The position numbers and the translations under genes were made by a program. DNA of 64,000 bases. It comes from Prostheceraeus crozeri. Its lineage: Eukaryota > Platyhelminthes > Polycladida > Euryleptidae. Each line of letters opens with the position of its first letter. Position 1 is the stretch's first letter. Location: positions 62,001 through 126,000 of the forward strand of contig CAJQUW010010482.1 in assembly GCA_907163375.1 (NCBI GenBank). Direction: 5' to 3'. This document shows, one piece after another, positions 10,177 to 21,730 of the stretch. Below the pieces are notes generated by a model, which saw nothing but the letters and a program-made list of their open reading frames with translations, had not been told where the DNA came from and made no database searches.

Positions 10177-13100
10177 TTAAACTAATTCTGATAATATAAA
10201 TTTTTTCATTACATTATCAAATAATGCATTTTTATAATTTTCAAATGATATTTGTTTATTTATGGGTGCTTTCGTAATTCCTTTTAATGTTTTATTTTCT
10301 TTAGTCAATTCATCTTCATTATAGCGTATTGTAAGATAGCAATTGCATTTTGTTTTTAAAAATACAGGTTCTGTTATATATTCATCATTTTCTTCTAATT
10401 CATATTTTACTTTACTCAAATCAGAAGGATGGATTATATCTTTTATTTTTTCTATTTCTTCGTCATGTGAAGAATTGCATGGAATTATTAACTCTAAGAA
10501 AACTGTATGTATCACTAAAATGTAATTTATAGTTTTCACCGTAAGTAGATGCTAAATAATCATATATGAATTTATACATAGATAGTTTAGCTAATTCTAA
10601 AATAGTAAATCCAATATAATTAAACTTATCATATTTTACAGTGCTTCTTCGTAGATGTACTGTACATCAGCTATCACTAAATACAGTAGATTTTTAATTT
10701 GTAGGCTTCTTTGTTAAAGTTTGAAATCGATCACGATCATAAACTATTTCAATATTCCGTCGTTTACGAACATTTTCTAAAGTTTTACCATAGGATGCAA
10801 TGTTCATAAGTTTGAAGAATACATTACCAAAATTATCTTTGTTTCTCTTTTTCTTCTTTTCGTTTTTCAATATTAAACTCTATATATTCTTTTAACCACT
10901 TTGATTTTTTGTATATTAATTTTCGACGGATTTTCATAAGTTTCATTCTATGATCTAAATACCAACTAAGATTCTACCTTCAACAACATATTTATATTTA
11001 TTAGTTTGTGTTAACATTGGTCTCTCTGATGGACGATAATTTCTAGGCATTATAGATTTTTGATAATCTGTAAAATTCTCTTCATTAGGTTCAATGTTTT
11101 CAGGACAGAAAAGATAATATATTGTATCATCTATTGGTTCATCAGGATATTCTAAATCAACTTCATATACATATCCATCTTTATTTTGTCCTTCATGAGT
11201 ACGTTCGTATATACAACTTTCATCCCATTCGATTTCTCCTGTTGGTAATTCCTGTATCATAGTATCATACAAGAGGCATATAAGCTATTAAAATCATAAT
11301 ATAATAAATATTTTTCCTTCATTATTTCTTCTCCATCTATTTTATTTTCATCAATAGATATAGGTCAATCGCTTTCTTGTTTAATTATTCTTAATAATTC
11401 TTCTTTCTGTTCTAATGTACATATTTTTATATATTCATATTCATACGGGTTAATTTTCTTATTAAGACATTTAACATGTCTATTTCCTAAGACAGATGAA
11501 ACACCACCTCTTATTCCAGATTCAAAGAATAATAGTTCATCATAAGTAGTACGTTAGTGTGTTTTAATCCTGCAAGCCATGTTAAACCTGGAGTACTGTA
11601 TGTATAACATGGATCTATTCCAGAATATTCTAGGCACATGTCACGAAAGCTTTCAAAAAAGATCAGCAAGTATTAATACATCTATATGAAGATATTTCAT
11701 TGTATAATAATACAGTGTTCCACAATTTAATTCTTTCCAATTCTTTTTAGCTTACTCATGATCTTTTATTGGTAACTCAGATTGTTTAAGTGTTGTACTA
11801 AATTTTGTGCGTGAAGGAAGTTGCTGATCTTGCATGATTTCATTCACTCTACTAACATCACCAGCTATATATTCATATAGGTATATTCCTTTTAGAGGTT
11901 TTAAATTAGGCCTATATTTACTCAATATTTTGCATTGATCAGGTTTTAATGTTCTTCCCATTGCCTGTAATGAATATGGACAGAAAAATCTCATTGTATT
12001 TAATGTTCTAATACAACCAGTTTGTATTGAAAAATAGTCTTCCTCTGTTTTACATAGAATATTTGTTCTTAGTTGTTTTAATATTTTGGATAAGAATATC
12101 ATTTATTATTAAATGAAAATCATACTTAGAACCATTGTAGAAATATACCTTAGAGGAACAAAGTTATATTTTTGCTCATTTGCATTGAGATTACAAGAAT
12201 TATGTACTGCACCTCTATACTAGTATATTCAATTTAGATGATCATGATATTTTACTCTATCTCTGCCTAATTCTTTATCACAATAATAACAATTTCTTTC
12301 TTTTTTAAACTATGTCTCTTGTTCATCTGTTAAACGAACCATTGGTATGTTTTTTTTCAGTAATTGAGAAAATTTATTATGTAGTTCTTCTACTTTCTTT
12401 GTAAATATTTCAGAACTATCTTCACCATAATAATCGATATATCCTGATTGAAATAAGTTGTGTTAATTTGAATGAATATAAATATGAAAAAAATCTCTTT
12501 TGATTATAGATAATTTTGCTTTTTGACTTTGAAACATTGTCATCCACTTTAATATTAAATGCTTCAATATTGCAATAAATTGAAAAAGGGACTGTTTTTA
12601 AAATAGTATTTATCCTATTCGAAATGATCTTATTTAGGGAAAGTGTTTCTCACTGCTTCATTTTCTTGACAATTTCTTAAATGATCACTCAATGCTTGTT
12701 CAGTTCTAAAACTAGTCATACATTGTAGACAGGGAAAATTAACATTATGAGATGATTTTGTAAATATAGAAACATCTTTACATAATATATAATGGATTTC
12801 ATAATATATTATGTTTGCTTGAGCTGGATAATTTGCTTGTGGAGGAGAATGTAGTGAACCTTCACGTCCTTTGTCGTGTATTGTTTGTTGTTGTATTATG
12901 ATGAATCATTATTGGAGTTAATGATTTTGTAATTTCATGTTTATCAATAAATATATGTACACCTTGGTAAAAAATATTATGATGCAAGTAGTTATTACGA
13001 TTATCATATTGTATTTCTGTTTTACACTTATCCTTATTACTTAAATAAAAGTTTATCCATTCATTATTTAGATTATTAATATCATCACTGATGAAGGCAT

Positions 13101-14590
13101 GGTTTTCTCCATTTACAGTTTCATAAAAAACACTTCTACAATTACCAGTTGAAATATACTTAACAGTTAATTCAAATACATTCACTTCTATAAGATGTTT
13201 ATTTTCATTATGGAACTTTATTAGTTTATTATAATCATATGAGAATTCATTTAAGCCATCACAGAGATTAGATTCATTTACATGTATGTATTCTTCTTCA
13301 TTATAATTACTCAATCTTTCTTTGTGATTAGGTGCAGGGCGCAAATGTGCTATAACACTCCAAAGAAAGCAGCAGTCATCATCTCTATTTTGTATGTTAA
13401 TTATTTGTGAAGAGCAGAAAGGTAAAGGAGCATAGCTACCACCTGTTTTATTTTTATATTTATTAATTACTAATTTCTTAGAAATTATTCTAACAAATCT
13501 CCATCCAGATTCACGTAGCTCAGCTTCCATTATTGAATTATCTAATTTACTTTTAATTATTTCTAATGAAAAGTGTATGTCTTCTAGGTTATGAATTTCA
13601 TGTGATTTAGTAAAATGACCTTGTAATATTTCTTCATTATCCTTCTGATAAAGTCCCTCTTCATATATACATGTATAACATTTAAAAGATTTTCTAGATA
13701 TAATAAAAAAGTTATTTAATACATGAATGGTAATAATTCCAAACATACAGTTTGAAAAAGAATCTTCATCATAATTTGATTCATACTCATTATCTTCATT
13801 ATAAAGCAAATATCTTATATCTTCTGTCGGGTTATATACTCTGCTTTATTATAGTTACTTAATCTTTCTTTATGATGAGGTGCAGGATGTAAATGAGCTA
13901 TGACCCTCCAAAGAAAACAGTATTCTTCATCATTATTTTGTGTGTCAATTATTTGTGAAGAATGTAAAGGTAAAGGAACATAGCTACCACCTGTATTATT
14001 TCTATATTTGTTAATCACTAATTTCTTAGAAATTATTCTAACAAACCCAGATTCATGTAACTCAGCTTCTAGTATAGAATTAGATAATTCATTTTTCATT
14101 ATTTCTAATGTATTGTCTATATCTTCTATGTTATGTATTTCATGTGTTTTACTAGAATGCCCTTGGCATATTTCTTCATTGTTCTTTTGACAAAGTACCT
14201 CTTCTTGCATATAATATTTAAAAGACCTTCTAAAAGTACTAAAAAAGTTTTTTATTACATCAGCGGAAATGATTTCGAACTCATAGTTTGATAAAGAATC
14301 TTCATCATAATTTGTTTCATGCTCATCTTCTTCTAAATCTCTTCTCAAATATCTTATATCTTCTGTCGGATCATTCTCTTCATGAAATCTTATTTCATAT
14401 TCAGAATATAAATAGTCATCAAATACGTTTTTAATATATGTAGTTGTTATATTCCCTTTATTCTAATATATCAGTTTCATCATATTTTTCTATGTTTTCT
14501 TTATGTGCTTTACTTTTTACATGTGCAAGATATCCTCTATTTGTTTCAAAATATTTATTGCATAAATTACAATACAGGTTTGTGTCATTC
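10177..14590 (-). pseudogene. Polinton A: protein-primed family-B DNA polymerase (many breaks)
   Basis: Reading from high to low coordinates: two copies of an N-terminal block with CCFLWSVIAHLRPAPNHKER and ITKSLTPIMIHH; a Cys/His finger near 12.7 kb; an HNH-like NCYYCDKELGRDRVKYHDH near 12.25 kb; an exonuclease-side stretch (LKPLKGIYLYEYIAGDV) at 11.75-12.1 kb; a polymerase-side GYVYEVDLEYPDEP at 10.95-11.27 kb; and a C-terminal LKGITKAPINKQISFENYKN at 10.18-10.54 kb. These are in the right order for the Polinton polymerase, which replicates the element from a protein primer. It is broken in roughly ten or more places and is clearly old. Part of the N-terminal block is tandemly duplicated. 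Confidence 0.8.
13300..14370 (-). repeat. Tandem duplication within the Polinton A polymerase (period about 548 bp)
   Basis: The protein text around CSSQIINIQNRDDDCCFLW (13.3-13.8 kb) recurs as HSSQIIDTQNNDEEYCFLW (13.85-14.37 kb). The DNA words flanking them line up with an offset of about 548 bases. The two units have diverged by many substitutions, so the duplication is old. Confidence 0.75.
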
Positions 14591-16750
14591 TCCATAATTT
14601 ATTTTTTTAATAAATAAACTTTGCTTTTTTATTATTACAAATATTCAGACAAATTACAAATATACAGGTATATTAGTTTATAAATATATTGGCATATTAT
14701 GAAGATGTAATGTTTCTAAATCATAAATTGTTAAACGTTCTTCATTTATTAGCCACCATAAATTATTATAAGCTGAAAATACTCTGAAACATCGTAGACA
14801 AAATAGAAAGTCTTTTGTTTTAGTGTAACTTGCTATACCATGTTTTGCTTTATACTCTTTAGCGAACTGCATGTATTTACGATGGTAATAAAATTTAACT
14901 TCTTATTTTGGTGCAAGAGGTCTTGTAGGATAAAGATAATCTTTTAAAACTGGTACGCGTTTTAGTTTATATTCTTTACACATATTTTTTAAAAATAATT
15001 ATGACTGACGGGGATTATTAATATTATTAGCCATTTCCACAACCTGATTTACAATAGGTTTTGCAGTTTCAACCGCTTCTGCATTATTATTATTTAGATT
15101 ATTATTATTGTGAGGAATACCATCATTATGAGGAATATTATTTTTATTTTGTTGAATATTTTGTACTACAGGACATGAAAACGTTGCAGTTAGATCTATT
15201 TTACCATTCTGTTTATATTTAATAGGTGTATTTTGGTTTTGTTTCATTTTAATCATATTTACATATTTTTCTCTGTCATTTATATTGGCTGTAATTGGAT
15301 TTCCCATTTTAAATGCGATAAAATGATAATTGTATTCCGAATCATTCCGATGTGTCCGAATCAGGTCCGAAACATAGGAGCCACCTTTATGCATGCTTCG
15401 GAATGCCTTGGACTACTTCCTCCAAAAAATACACTCTCGGGATGCCTAGGAATGCTTCGGAACAATAAACTGTTTGTTTTGCTTTAAATTGACAAGATTT
15501 CGTATGATAAGTAACATTTTTCTTTCATTTTACTTTAGAACATATAATACAAACTACTTTTAGTTTCAAACACTCTTTATATTGGTATTTACTATCACAA
15601 AAACATGAAATATTCTTAACAATTTCAAAATTATGACATTTTCTTGTTCTTTTGCCACATGCATTATCATAATTTTGAAATCCTTGTTTTCCGAAATAAT
15701 TCACACAGACAATCCTTCGCTATGCTTGAATCATTAGCTTCCTTTTAAATACAATTGTTATTATGACGATTAATATTTTTTGTTAATACTGTTTACTAAT
15801 CACAATTAGAGCATATTTCTTGTTTATCATAGGTTTGCTGTTTATCACTGATATACTGATTATCACATGTTTGATGTTTATATTTTTCTTTCATTTCATT
15901 TCTTTGTTCAGGATGCATTTATATTTTATGTGAAACCAATGAAGCATGATTTTTAAAAGTTTCAAGACAATGTTTACCCGCAGGTTTTTTCAGTTTTTAT
16001 ATCGGTAGAATAATGTTAACGAATGTTGGAGAATGTGCTTATAATTCAAGTGCAAAAGATACAGAAATAGACATAAAAAACACTCAATGATGAAACACTC
16101 AAGCAAAAGTTAATAAAAAGCAGATGTATCAAAACTTTATAATAAAACTAGCAGAACAATCAAAGATTATAATCCTATTATCATTAAATTTAAAGTCAGC
16201 AATTATACAGAAAAAACATCGGTGTAAACAACTGAAAGAAGAACTGGAAAATCTTTCAACTAAGAATCAAAAATTGCTACAACAGTTGCAGTCTACTTTC
16301 CAAACAGCTATCGATGAATTAAGTACTCGCATTACTCAACAAATGAAGTTCATGAATAGAATGATAAATGAAGTGAAAGCACTTAATCAAAAGGTTAACG
16401 AAATGAAAACCCTTAAAATGAATTAAAGAATAACTATAAAGGAAAAAAGAACAGTTAGATGCTGTTAAAAAATCAGTTAGAAATTGAATCGAACTGATGA
16501 GCATCAATTTTGTAAGAAAAGTATTTAATTCAATATATAAGTATTCAAATCTTCCTAGCTACCGTAGCACATGGACTACCAGAATGCTCAAATTAATAAA
16601 TAATCTTCATTTCAATAATGACGAATCCAATCAAATTGAATCATTGAACTTGAGCCACACAACGCGAAATAGTTACAAGAACTTAATAAATAATCGTTTA
16701 AATGAGTATTTTAGACAGCAATGAACTGAAAGTGCAAGAAGTAGCAATCA
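14591..16750. other. Polinton A right flank: unassigned AT-rich remains
   Basis: It contains a minus-strand Asn-rich frame at 14999-15394 (HNNNNLNNNNAEAVETAKP) and a plus-strand coiled-coil frame at 16124-16426 (KKHRCKQLKEELENLSTKNQ). Near 15.33-15.46 kb several CGGAATGCTTCGGAAC-like words recur. None of these is assigned to a Polinton gene. They share the composition of the element and are listed as its probable right part. Confidence 0.35.
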
Positions 16751-17471
16751 AGGTTTGAAATATTTACAATTATGTCACTTAAATGCAACCTAAAGCAGTA
16801 TATCGATCAAACAAACGATGATAAAATAATCATACCTATTTTAAAGATGAGAACTTACAACCACAATCTTGTCACTGAAGTTGGCAGATACAATAATAGA
16901 CAATCTTACGACGAGTGTCTTTGCCTAAATTGTAGCTCTGAAGAAGTAGAAGATATATACATGTATGAAATTATTATATATATTATATTTAAGATATAAA
17001 CAAGTAGAAGTAATTTCTTACACATGTATGAAATCTCTTGCAAATTATATACAACAGGCATATGAAATAAGGGAATCTTAGAAATTTATGCGGATACTAT
17101 GAGGAAATTGTCACATTATATGCATAGAAATCGAAACGCTTTCTCAGCTATGTGTGCACAGTCTACCATTGCTGTCTCACTCCGACAGAATAGATATCTG
17201 AATTGAGTTTGTCATTGCATAATCAAAGATACAGGTTTTCCAGTTCGACAATGCGACTATCAGATTAAAGAATATGTTTTAAGATGCAACAACGGTATTT
17301 CTGTTAATCAGCAGCGTTTTCAATTGAATGATATTGTTTTTAATCGGTAGTGATAATAAGTGAGTTTATTAATGGATTTATAAGTTTAATGAGCGGCAAC
17401 CTGAAATCATAAACGGCTTTTCATATTCAATTATACCAATTCAATTGTATTTTATTTAACAGGTAAGTCAA
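16751..17471. other. Non-coding interval
   Basis: A few short frames without domains; no repeats or element ends recognised. Confidence 0.4.
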
Positions 17472-18694
17472 TACAAAAAGTTTTGATAATTTTTTTAAAA
17501 CGTTTTGATAATTGAAACAAAACAAGTACCGTAATATTCATTGATGGTTTTGTAAGACATCCTCGCGATTAATTAGTCTAGGCATCAATCTGCCCATACG
17601 TCTGGAAGACCTTCCCATCTTATTTGCAGTGATAGCACTCATGTTTTGGGAGGCGAGTTGCAGTAAGGTCAAATTCCGCTGTTGTCCAGTGTAGTTGTGC
17701 AACTGCTCACGAATCTCAGCTACTTCTCTCTTGAAAGCCGCTTTCCACATGGAAAACGCGTTCTCTGCGATATTGAGAAATGGAGAGTAGGGCGGTAAGT
17801 ACCTAATAGAGTGTCCCTCTCGCAAACTGACTTCACGGGCTCTATTGTGGCACGGAGCATTATCCATGACGAATACACGAGGTCCAGCACCAGCCGCAAC
17901 GGACGCTTCTTCCAGCCAGGAGTTAAATCTCTCACAGGAGGTTCCGCCTTCGTAGAATTCATGATGGACGACACCTTCATTAGAGACCGACAAGATGAGA
18001 GTAAAATTCCGCCCGCGCTGTCCATGAACAATCCTGACAGCTCGCTCTCCCCGTCTGGCACGACCTCGTGTGCGACTGTTCCATAAATTAAAGCCGGATT
18101 CGTCCACAAAAATAAATGTTGGCGGATGGTTTGCGTTGATCGTGTGCAGATACCAGTTCGCATACTCGGCCCTTTCCACTTTGACGTCATGGCTATTGCG
18201 GTTGACTTGAACAGTCTCCATTTTCTTTAAGAAGATAAGACGATTTCTCAGACATGTGCTGATAGTTTGAATTGAGACAGGTGGCTTGTCCGGCATCCGC
18301 GCTTGTAGATCAGCTTTGATTTGGGCTAACGTGAATTCCGGTTGGGATTCAACAATCTCTACCAAAGTATTTGCCATATCTTCGTCCATCTTTTGGTGTC
18401 GTCTTCCTCCTCTGGGTCGCTCAATGACTCCTTCAAGTATATAACGATGTTCTTACCTGGCCCACGACTTCAAATACACTTCTTCAAGACGCCCTGGTCT
18501 TCGATCCTCAACAGCACAATCACTAATTGTTCCTCGGGTAAAGTACCCAACTATCGGGGGACGTTCATTTTGTGTACAAGCCTCTCGTACATGGAACTCA
18601 TTACCACCGCATATAACGAACATTTCTGAACCGCATATTTTTAAGAAATCAATTAAGCAGCATTTCTTAAAATCCTGTTATACGTAATTTTTGT
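17472..18694. mobile_element. Tc1/IS630-like DNA element (ends tentative)
   Basis: The limits are set by TACAAAAA at 17472-17479 and its reverse complement TTTTTGTA at 18687-18694, which flank the transposase. Eight bases is weak support and no clean TA duplication was recognised. The presence of the element itself rests on the transposase. Confidence 0.4.
17538..18389 (-). pseudogene. Tc1/mariner-superfamily (IS630-like) transposase, DD32E spacing, with upstream N-terminal remains
   Basis: An uninterrupted 283-residue frame. Catalytic residues are D in FIFVDESGFNLW, D in VFVMDNAPCH and E in FLNIAENAFSMWK; I count 32 residues between the last D and E. The start at 18389 is only the first ATG after a stop: upstream in the same frame the DNA continues LEGVIERPRGGRRHQK, then a TAA, then DRRPGRLEEVYLKSWAR. 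That is the expected helix-turn-helix region, so one nonsense codon (about 18452) cuts the true N terminus. The stop lies inside CAGGTAAGA, a perfect splice-donor word, but no plausible matching acceptor is seen. Confidence 0.75.
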
Positions 18695-20200
18695 ACTAAA
18701 TGCTTTTTACTTACATACTTTTATTATTATAATTTTGATGAAATTTTGTACAGTGGCCTTGAGACGTGTAAACATGTGAAATGTCACTCAAATATAATTC
18801 GTTCCTGACTGACTGACTGACTGAATAGATGAAGATATATCAGAAATTATTTCCAAAATGCAGGCATAATCGAATTACGACAAAATTCCTCTGAATGTCC
18901 AAAACACAATTACTGACTTGAAGCGGCTTAAAAGTTTTATAAATTCGCAAGTTTGAGACTCACAATATACCGGTATTGATGCTGGTGAGTTTGCTGACTG
19001 ATATGCGTACAGCCACATATCACGATGCAGTGGGAGTCGACTAGCAAATAAATGACGCCTGTTTGATTAACATTACCGGCTCGCATCCTCTTTGTCATGT
19101 GACTCATGAAATGAAGGTCGGTTCAGCGGCGAGCGACGGGGAAACTATTTCATATAGTGAATTGTTGTGCACAGACGAGTCTTACGTAATTGTAGGACCA
19201 ACAGGCATCTGAACAGCATTGTGACTTCCCACATGTTCCAGCTAGGACGACATTTAAGATCAGTTTCTGAATGGATAAAGAAGATGCAAGAAAATGAATA
19301 AATGAATTAAGAGAGAGAGAGAGAGAGAGTGAGAGAAAAGAAGAGAAGAAGGAATATGTCTGTGCTTTGTGCATTGTGCCGCCCTATCAAAAACGAATAA
19401 TTAAGAGATGGAGTAGATTGAACTAAATATTTCTTTTGCAGGTGTATACATCACGTGATCGCAACTCATTTCCAAATTTTCTATCTATTAATGAATCTTA
19501 TTTCTTATCGCTTCCAGATGAATTTATTCACGATTTCAGTTGAGGAAGCTCCTATTGACTGACCATTTCAATTACTTTGAAAAAATAAGAAGAGTATTCA
19601 TTTAATCAATGATAATTTAAATCGATATGTATACTTATACAATGTAAAGATAAGTAACACATATAAACATTATAATACATACCTATTTTACCATGAAATA
19701 TATGAATATTAACTAATGCTATATTTCAAATACACTAAATGTGAAGTATTCTAGAAAGATGAAAAATTGCCTTGATCGGTGTTACAATTATTCAAATTAC
19801 ATTATCAGAAATACGCTTGTGTTGGAAACTTGTTGATTTCTATTCTGCATCAATCTACTTCTCATCCATAAAGGATGAGAGTGCTACAACTTTTGTGTTT
19901 GCCTCCATGCGTTGCGTTTATGCATGCATGTTGAAAAAATGAACTTTTTGCTCTCTTGGTCTTCATGCGCAGCTGCTCATGCGAACATAGGTGGCGTAGA
20001 AGTGCGGCGGAGACGCCGCGACGAACGCTTTAGAAACGCTACCATTGCTTTACGGAACATTATGGTTTCTACCAGGAGAAGAGCAGCTTTTACTTCATCA
20101 TAGCTTCGTCTTCACACATAAAACGGATGTCAAGATGCTATCAAGCAGTTAAAAATTTTATATCGCGTATATTTGGCCAGCGTGACGCCAAGTCATTTTA
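18695..20200. other. Non-coding interval with a (GA)n run
   Basis: A GA microsatellite lies at about 19311-19330 and a short GACT repeat near 18806. No coding sequence or element end was recognised. Confidence 0.45.
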
Positions 20201-20602
20201 CACTGAGGTGTTTTTAATGTTATTACAAAATTCAAAGACCCATCACAGGGTAGACCCTCAGTATACAAGGCAATAGCAATTTTATACAAGGCAATAGAAA
20301 TGACGTTGACTAATCTATAGCACTGCATTAGCTATGAAAAATATTTGATGGCACGCACGGTTATGTCACGGTTATGTCAAAAGCAAGTTCCAGACCACAA
20401 TGTGACTTTACAGTAAATTTTACGTAATTTTACGTGAACATTAGCAGTGGTCGTTATTTTACAGACTCAGCTATGTTAAATTACAAACATCTTTTCATAA
20501 TGTTGCTTTACATAGAATAGCACGTAATTTTACGTGACCAAAAAGTTGTACGGTAAAACTACATAGCCGAGTCCGTCAAATTACAGAACTTTTTTTACAG
20601 TG
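20201..20602. mobile_element. Possible 0.4-kb non-autonomous element with CACTG...CAGTG ends
   Basis: The segment starts CACTGAGGTG and ends with the reverse complement of CACTGTAAAAAAAG. TA lies on both sides. Inside it, GACTCAGCTATGTTA (about 20463) faces an inverted partner near 20560-20578 (GACTCGGCTATGTAG on the other strand). The outer repeat is only five clear bases, so this is tentative. The ends resemble those of the 25869-30899 element. Confidence 0.3.
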
Positions 20603-21704
20603 TAGCAGATTGAATGACAGAGAATAGAGGGATATAAATACAGACGAAACAGAAGCGAACCTTGTGAAATAACAGCCAAACACTATTATTTCCACTGGAA
20701 TTCCCTTCGGTGCAAGAGACACTGGTTGCAAATCGCTACTAATTCCCAGATAGCTGCACCACCTCCTAAACAACCATCATTTCAATCGTCAAGAAAAAGT
20801 ACAGAATTGTCAATAGCAAGAATATCATCAGGATGATCACTGGAAAGCCGTTTCTGCTCCGTTTCTGCAAAAGCAGTTGCAGATTTTGAAGAGACCGAAC
20901 ATGATCCATCTTTGCAAGAGTGCGACAAACATCAGCAGAAATAAATGTCGGAAATGTCTGTAAACGTGGTAAAGTCAATTTTGAAAATTTAAATTAAGCT
21001 GTGGCAATTGGTTGAACTTTACCTCGATAAACTACCACATCCTCTCCATTAGCTTTGCGCTGCCTCAAATCATTTTGAAGTTGTCTTCGAAGTTGTTGTT
21101 GTGAAGCTGTCAAGTCAGGTCTGATAAATACTTTGTCAAAAGCAGAATTCCTCAGAGTTTTTGATCTTTTGAGAATCTCTGTCTTTGAGCTTACACTGTC
21201 AGTCTGCACCTTCAAAATACGCGGCCCCTTTACTCCTGGTCTGCCCATGCGGAAAGAAGAAACGACCTTGTCTCTGTAAATACCGTGGAATTCTACAAGG
21301 TCTTTCACCTCCTTAATGACATGTTTCTTGTTCTTCTCGATTGTTCCTGTTCCTCTCAAAGGTATACCAAAAATAATGATATTCGATTTTCTCTGTTCAA
21401 GCTCGGCAATTAGCTCCTCCGTAAGTAGGTTGTTTGTCGACATTTGCTGTAGAGAGGTAATCTCTCTGTGTTGCGATAACTGGACATTTTGTAGTTGAAT
21501 TACTGAATCTTCAAACTGATTAACTCGATTCAAGACATGAGCAATGGTTTCATTTATCTTATCAATTTTAGTGGATAGGAAACTCTCAAGTTCACTTTTT
21601 AGATCGCATAACATAGACTTCACTTCATTCTTATTCCCATCTAGGAATTATTTGATGGAGTCCATACTTACTTCACACGAACGAGCTCGTGTAGATCTCG
21701 TCAT
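20603..21704 (-). mobile_element. LINE fragment: ORF1 and start of endonuclease, 3' part missing
   Basis: On the minus strand an ATG at 21704 (MTRSTRARSCEVSMDSIK) is stopped after 18 codons by TAA at 21648-21650. The frame then runs to 20994. It shows a coiled coil (KIDKINETIAHVLNRVNQF) and an RRM-like C-terminal domain (NIIIFGIPLRGTGTIEKNKK, RKANGEDVVVYRGKV), the layout of LINE ORF1 and a relative of the ORF1 at 26.8 kb. Downstream, frames around 20.6-20.98 kb hold endonuclease-like words, including GGAAIW, with at least two frame changes. No reverse transcriptase follows. ORF1 binds RNA and escorts the LINE transcript. Confidence 0.7.
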
Positions 21705-21730
21705 TGTGTGCAATAATTGAACCGACAAAC

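Larger units (their letters stand above)
3678..16750. mobile_element. Polinton/Maverick fossil A (heavily broken, invaded by other elements)
   Basis: An AT-rich block with recognisable Polinton parts in two orientations. Capsid-related remains and a packaging ATPase lie on the plus strand (about 4.1-6.37 and 9.66-9.9 kb). A protein-primed family-B DNA polymerase lies on the minus strand (about 10.2-14.6 kb). The coding remains are broken at well over ten places, so the copy is old. Later arrivals inside it are a 193-bp MITE (5529-5721) and a segment at about 6.4-9.66 kb that contains the pogo element. No integrase or protease was seen here. The outer limits are approximate because no terminal inverted repeats were found. 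Confidence 0.75.

Noticed and set aside
19150-19374. Small minus-strand frame with a serine/leucine run
   Set aside because: Created by the (GA)n microsatellite; no other support.
20601-20602. CACTG-ended segment as a confirmed relative of the 25.87-kb element
   Set aside because: Only five terminal bases agree clearly; kept as low-confidence feature, not as a family claim.
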